Below are positions 61,190-64,000 of a stretch of DNA of 64,000 nucleotides, piece by piece. Source of the DNA: an uncultured Oscillospiraceae bacterium (GTDB lineage: Bacteria > Bacillota > Clostridia > Oscillospirales > Oscillospiraceae); assembly GCA_947625815.1 (NCBI GenBank), contig CANQPU010000007.1, positions 1-64,000 on the forward strand. The letters run 5' to 3'. Both the position numbers and the translations under genes were made by a program. How positions within the stretch are numbered: the first letter of the stretch is position 1; the number at the start of each line of letters is the position of its first letter. The notes under the pieces are model-generated. The model had not been told where the DNA came from and made no database searches. It worked only from the letters and a program-made list of their open reading frames with translations.

Positions 61190-61957
61190 ATGCTGAAGGT
61201 CAAGTCACTCACCTGCGGCTATGGCGCCGCGCCCGTGGTCCGGGACGTGTCCTTCACCCTCGCCGAGGGCCGGCGTCTTGTGATCCTCGGGCCCAACGGC
61301 TGCGGGAAGACCACCCTGCTGCGGGCCCTCATGGGCATCCTCCCCTTCACGGGGAGCGTTGATCTGGACGGCCGGGACCTGGCGGCCCTCTCCCCCCGGG
61401 AGCGGAGCCGGGAGCTGGCTATGCTCACCCAGATGAACGCCGCGGCCTTTTCCTACACCGTCCTCGATACCGTCCTCATGGGCCGCTATGCCCACCGCCG
61501 GTCCGGCCTTTTTTCCGGCCCCTCCGGGGAGGACCGGAGGATCGCGGAGGACTGCCTCCGGCGCCTCGGCCTCTGGGAGGAGCGGGACCGGCCCATCACC
61601 CGGCTCTCCGGCGGCCAGCTCCAGCGAGTCATGCTCGCCCGGGCCTTCGCCCAGTCGCCGAAGGTCATCCTCCTGGACGAGCCCGCCAACCATTTGGACC
61701 TCAAATACCGGCTCGAGCTCACGGAGGAGCTGAAAAGCTGGACCTCCCGGCCGGGAAGGGCCGCCGTCGGCGTCTTTCACGACCTGGATCTGGCCCTCGA
61801 CTTCGCCGATACCGCCCTTTTGATGGACGGCGGCCGGGCCGTCTTCCTGGGGCCCGTCGAAGAGCTGGACCCGGCGGAGCTGAGCCGCGTCTTCGGCCTC
61901 GATGTCCCCGCCTACATCCGCGCCTCCCGCGAGCGCTGGGAGAGATTAGGAGGATAA
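61190..61957 (+). CDS. btuD: Cobalamin ABC transporter ATPase
   Basis: 255 residues from ATG at 61190 (AAAAGGAGGG). Walker A GPNGCGKTT (34-42), signature LSGGQLQRVMLARAFA, Walker B VILLDEPANHLDLK, and His switch in VGVFHDLDLA. The longer open frame on the same strand covers btuC out of phase at its start. Forms the BtuCD2-F importer. Confidence 0.95.
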   Translation: MLKVKSLTCGYGAAPVVRDVSFTLAEGRRLVILGPNGCGKTTLLRALMGILPFTGSVDLDGRDLAALSPRERSRELAMLTQMNAAAFSYTVLDTVLMGRYAHRRSGLFSGPSGEDRRIAEDCLRRLGLWEERDRPITRLSGGQLQRVMLARAFAQSPKVILLDEPANHLDLKYRLELTEELKSWTSRPGRAAVGVFHDLDLALDFADTALLMDGGRAVFLGPVEELDPAELSRVFGLDVPAYIRASRERWERLGG

Positions 61958-61958
61958 A

Positions 61959-62477
61959 ATGGAGCTGTACAGAAGTCCCTATGAGGCATACCCCTTTTTG
62001 AGCGACGCGCCCGACGACCTGCGGTGCGACTTCGAGCTGATGACGGACGGCCTTGCCAGTCTCACGGGCCTGCTGCGCTCCAGGGTGGAGGACGCCGGGC
62101 TCCGGGAGGAGCTGCTTTGGCTGTGCGAGCTGATCTATCACATGAACCCCGCCCTGCGCACGCCCCTCCGGGTGACGGAGGCCGAAAAAGAGCGCCTTCA
62201 CGCCGCCGTGGAGCGCCTCCGGGGCGAGACCCGCGGCCGCTGCCATCGGTTCGTGCTCTGTCAGGGCTGTGAGGCGGCGTGCGTCGCCCACGTCCTGCGC
62301 GTGCGCGCCAAGGAGACCGTCCGTCTCCTGTACCGCCATCTCCACCAGGGCCGCCCGGTGGAGCCGCTGCTGCTGGACCTGGTCAACCTCCTCTCCGATT
62401 ATTTCTTCCATCTCGCCCTCCGCCTCAACGCCGAGGCCGGAGTGGACGAGGTGGACTTTATCAGCCGCAGCTACTGA
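61959..62477 (+). CDS. Corrinoid adenosyltransferase-like protein (PduO/EutT-related)
   Basis: 172 residues, ATG after TTAGGAGGAT. A five-helix-type arrangement with the C-terminal LLLDLVNLLSDYFFHLALRLNAEAGV motif of PduO-like cob(I)alamin adenosyltransferases. The middle has CHRFVLCQGCEAACVAHVLR, a Cys cluster resembling the metal site of EutT (HX11CCX2C) more than PduO. N-terminal YEAYPFLSDAPDDLRCDFELMTD. As the last gene of the B12 operon, it would convert imported cobalamin to AdoCbl. Family match is moderate. Confidence 0.7.
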   Translation: MELYRSPYEAYPFLSDAPDDLRCDFELMTDGLASLTGLLRSRVEDAGLREELLWLCELIYHMNPALRTPLRVTEAEKERLHAAVERLRGETRGRCHRFVLCQGCEAACVAHVLRVRAKETVRLLYRHLHQGRPVEPLLLDLVNLLSDYFFHLALRLNAEAGVDEVDFISRSY

Positions 62478-62515
62478 CAGGACCGTCCCGCCCCGAGCGG
62501 GAGCGCGTCCCCACA

Positions 62516-62552
62516 AAAAATAAAGAACCGCCAAGCGGTTCTTTATTTTTTG
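62516..62552. terminator. Bidirectional terminator between the cobalamin operon and a small ORF
   Basis: AAATAAAGAACCGC CAA GCGGTTCTTTATTTTTT: near-perfect stem with T on both strands. Confidence 0.85.
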
Positions 62553-62719
62553 GCCGGCGGGGGGAGCTTCTCTTCTATCGCGTCCAGGTAAGCCAAAAGA
62601 AGCCCTTCGTCGAAGTTGTCCTCCGTTATCAGGCTGAACTCCCAAAGAAATCCAAACATCAGCTCCTCGATGTCCCACCCCTTTAATTCCTCGCGGACTT
62701 CCTCATACCCTGTCGCCAT
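62543..62719 (-). CDS. Small acidic protein, unknown
   Basis: 58 residues from the ATG at 62719 (GGGGGG site). MATGYEEVREELKGWDIEELMFGFLWEFSLITEDNFDEGLLLAYLDAIEEKLPPPAKK: helical, acidic. It lies in an AT-rich patch near the XRE regulator and Fic protein. Could be a toxin-antitoxin-like or mobile element component, but nothing is specific. Confidence 0.5.
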   Translation of the reverse strand: MATGYEEVREELKGWDIEELMFGFLWEFSLITEDNFDEGLLLAYLDAIEEKLPPPAKK

Positions 62720-62837
62720 TTGTATCCCCCCATAATTTATATGGTTGAAACTGCTTTCTTTGCAATATGATGATTGCATATGACATGATAATTGTATAAT
62801 TGCTAAGTAAATTAGTCAATAGCTATCTTAAGCCTGA

Positions 62838-62866
62838 CTGAGACTTTTTTCTGTACATACTATAAT
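62838..62866 (+). promoter_or_regulatory. Probable promoter of the XRE gene
   Basis: TATAAT at 62861-62866 with weak CTGAGA -35 (62838-62843) at 17 bp. The 120 bp upstream (62760-62880) is AT-rich. Confidence 0.45.
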
Positions 62867-62892
62867 GTGTTCAGAAAAGGTGGCGCGGAGAT

Positions 62893-63171
62893 ATGGCAAT
62901 CAGCTTCAAAAATAGAGACAGAGTAATCCAGCTTGGCATAGCGATCGGGATGCTCCGAAGGATGCGCGGAATGTCTCAGGAACAGCTTGCGGAAAAGGCG
63001 GGAATGAGCCGCGGGCATCTGAGCACAATCGAAGCCCCAAACATGGCCACCGGTATGTCCATGGAAACCTTCTTCAACATTGCGGACGCCCTGGATGTAA
63101 ATCCCGCCGACCTCATCAACGCCGCCATGTTCCCGGACAGCATCATCAAACCCGCCGGGGAAAAGCAGTGA
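62893..63171 (+). CDS. Small XRE-family regulator
   Basis: 92 residues. HTH in residues 18-72 (MLRRMRGMSQEQLAEKAGMSRGHLSTIE), then SMETFFNIADALDVNPADLINAAM. Start ATG follows AAAGGTGGCGCGGAG. It stands alone between two terminators and upstream of the convergent Fic gene. Could regulate itself or the small ORF. Confidence 0.85.
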   Translation: MAISFKNRDRVIQLGIAIGMLRRMRGMSQEQLAEKAGMSRGHLSTIEAPNMATGMSMETFFNIADALDVNPADLINAAMFPDSIIKPAGEKQ

Positions 63172-63186
63172 AAGAGGGATCGTGTC

Positions 63187-63232
63187 CCCACAACAAAAAA
63201 ACGACTTGCGAAAGCAAGTCGTTTTTTTGTGG
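63187..63232. terminator. Bidirectional terminator between XRE and Fic genes
   Basis: CGACTTGC GAAA GCAAGTCG with A7 and T7 on the two flanks. Confidence 0.85.
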
Positions 63233-63243
63233 AGTAAATTGAT

Positions 63244-63969
63244 TCAATTTTCTCGTTTATAATGGGGCTGCGGCTCGTACTTTTCTCTTTGGTATTTCGC
63301 GTATTTTTCACTGGCGGCATCGACAGTCGCCGGAGCGTCCAAAGATTCAACAGAGTATTCGATCGGTTCCTCGCATATGGCGTCAGACAGGATTTTTTCC
63401 AGATGCTCATACTCCGAATATTTGTCAAGGGAAGCCATAACGAAGGCGTCCCTCACATACCCGGCGCAGGAGGCCAGGAGCTCCTGATCCATAAAATAGC
63501 CGTAATGCTCCACAAAAAACGTGAGCATCATCACGACCGTCCGCGTGTTTCCCTCTCTGAAAGGGTGTATCCGCCACAGCTTGGGAAATTCCGCGGTCAC
63601 AGCCTTCACGAACTCATCGTGGGTCATGCCGGACCAATCATGGGCGTTCATGTCCCGAAAGGCATCGGCCAACCTCTGCGGTATGTCCTCGTCGTTACTG
63701 TACCACACGCTGCGGCCGGCAAGGAGCTTTTCCCGTTTCTCGATGTTGATGATCCTGTACTGTCCGGCCCATTCGTAGACCTTCCCGAATAGGAACCGGT
63801 GGATCTCACACAGCCCCGCAGGAGAGAAATCATCAAAACCCCGCTTATAGAGGATGGCCATGTTCTGCCGGGACTGCTCCGCCTCGATCAGCTCCAGGAC
63901 CTTGTCATCTTTGATGCCCAGCTTGTTTTTGAGGACAGGCGCATCGTCATAGAGATACGGGTCAGGCAT
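63244..63969 (-). CDS. Fic-family AMPylator (Fido domain)
   Basis: 241 residues. Fic motif HPFREGNTR at 135-143 (complete: catalytic His and Arg/Glu/Asn loop). N-terminal helix set: YLYDDAPVLKNKLGIKDDKVLELIEAE, and FGKVYEWAGQYRIINIEK before the core. C-terminal tail is charged and about 60 residues long (KYAKYQREKYEPQPHYKREN). No inhibitory (S/T)xxxE(G/N) helix is evident within; it may be on the upstream protein, as in class I VbhA-type pairs. Normal action is adenylylation of Thr/Tyr/Ser in target proteins. Preceding gene overlaps its start by 8 bp. Confidence 0.93.
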   Translation of the reverse strand: MPDPYLYDDAPVLKNKLGIKDDKVLELIEAEQSRQNMAILYKRGFDDFSPAGLCEIHRFLFGKVYEWAGQYRIINIEKREKLLAGRSVWYSNDEDIPQRLADAFRDMNAHDWSGMTHDEFVKAVTAEFPKLWRIHPFREGNTRTVVMMLTFFVEHYGYFMDQELLASCAGYVRDAFVMASLDKYSEYEHLEKILSDAICEEPIEYSVESLDAPATVDAASEKYAKYQREKYEPQPHYKREN

Positions 63970-64000
63970 GGCCGTTCACCCGCTCCGCGATCTGCTGATG
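63962..64000 (-). CDS. Partial upstream gene overlapping fic, possible antitoxin
   Basis: Only the last 12 codons lie in the window: HQQIAERVNGHA, TGA overlapping the fic start codon by a few bases. The position matches a VbhA-like antitoxin that carries the inhibitory helix, but the visible residues prove nothing. Confidence 0.4.
   Translation of the reverse strand, partial: HQQIAERVNGHA

Overview
The window is chromosomal DNA from a GC-rich, spore-forming, anaerobic Clostridia, most likely in or near the Oscillospiraceae (Oscillibacter/Dysosmobacter-like). That placement is inferred from gene content and base composition; there is no rRNA in the window. The supporting genes are a complete Rnf complex (rnfCDGEAB), a GerA/GerC/GerB-SleB germination operon, YlbJ, YqfC, YqfD and PdaB-like sporulation genes, an Amt-PII fusion, a large one-piece GltB, an ANTAR regulator and GlnA.

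Layout. 1-4.1 kb is one end of a prophage or phage remnant. Leftward genes encode a partial structural protein, a small protein, the terminase subunits and a zinc-ribbon protein; they face a rightward XRE repressor and ImmA-type peptidase. 4.5-6.5 kb holds an ECF sigma factor translationally coupled to a membrane-anchored serpin. 7-12.1 kb carries gdhA, an SLH surface protein and an O-antigen-ligase-like protein. 12.3-22.4 kb is a nitrogen-assimilation block read leftward: glnA, then ANTAR regulator, gltB, gltD and amt-PII, with attenuator-like leaders before glnA and amt. 22.6-29.1 kb holds a small membrane protein, dapF and the rnf operon. 29.3-38.4 kb holds a P-loop protein, a PatB/MalY lyase with an MFS exporter, and a two-component system with its ABC transporter. 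38.6-42.7 kb encodes a DUF4349 lipoprotein, enolase and an Lsa/CplR-like ABC-F protein with a leader peptide and terminator. 43.2-47.6 kb is the germination operon. 47.8-54.3 kb holds a GNAT, a low-molecular-weight phosphatase, a DacF-type carboxypeptidase, tRNA-Gly(CCC), a PdaB-like deacetylase, DUF1284, BirA and YlbJ. 54.4-58.9 kb is yqfC-yqfD-phoH-M32 peptidase-ybeY. 58.9-62.5 kb is a cobalamin-riboswitch operon (btuF-btuC-btuD-adenosyltransferase). 62.5-64 kb has a lower-GC patch with a small ORF, an XRE regulator and a Fic protein.

How the parts fit. GlnA, GltBD, GdhA and Amt-PII cover ammonium uptake and assimilation, and the ANTAR protein beside them is a candidate antiterminator for the leader terminators. 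Rnf couples ferredoxin and NAD to an ion gradient. The ger/sleB and yqf/ylbJ groups serve sporulation and germination.

The most unusual content is regulatory and repetitive. There are at least four families of structured intergenic repeats: R1 (three copies with covarying stems), R2 (three copies, one nested in R1 and one lying in frame inside a phage gene), R3 (two 279-bp copies with tRNA T-arm-like ends, each in the leader of a gene) and R4 (a 159-bp terminal-inverted-repeat element that supplies the stop codon of enolase). The sigma factor plus serpin-domain membrane protein looks like a protease-sensing signalling pair and is the best candidate for an undescribed system.
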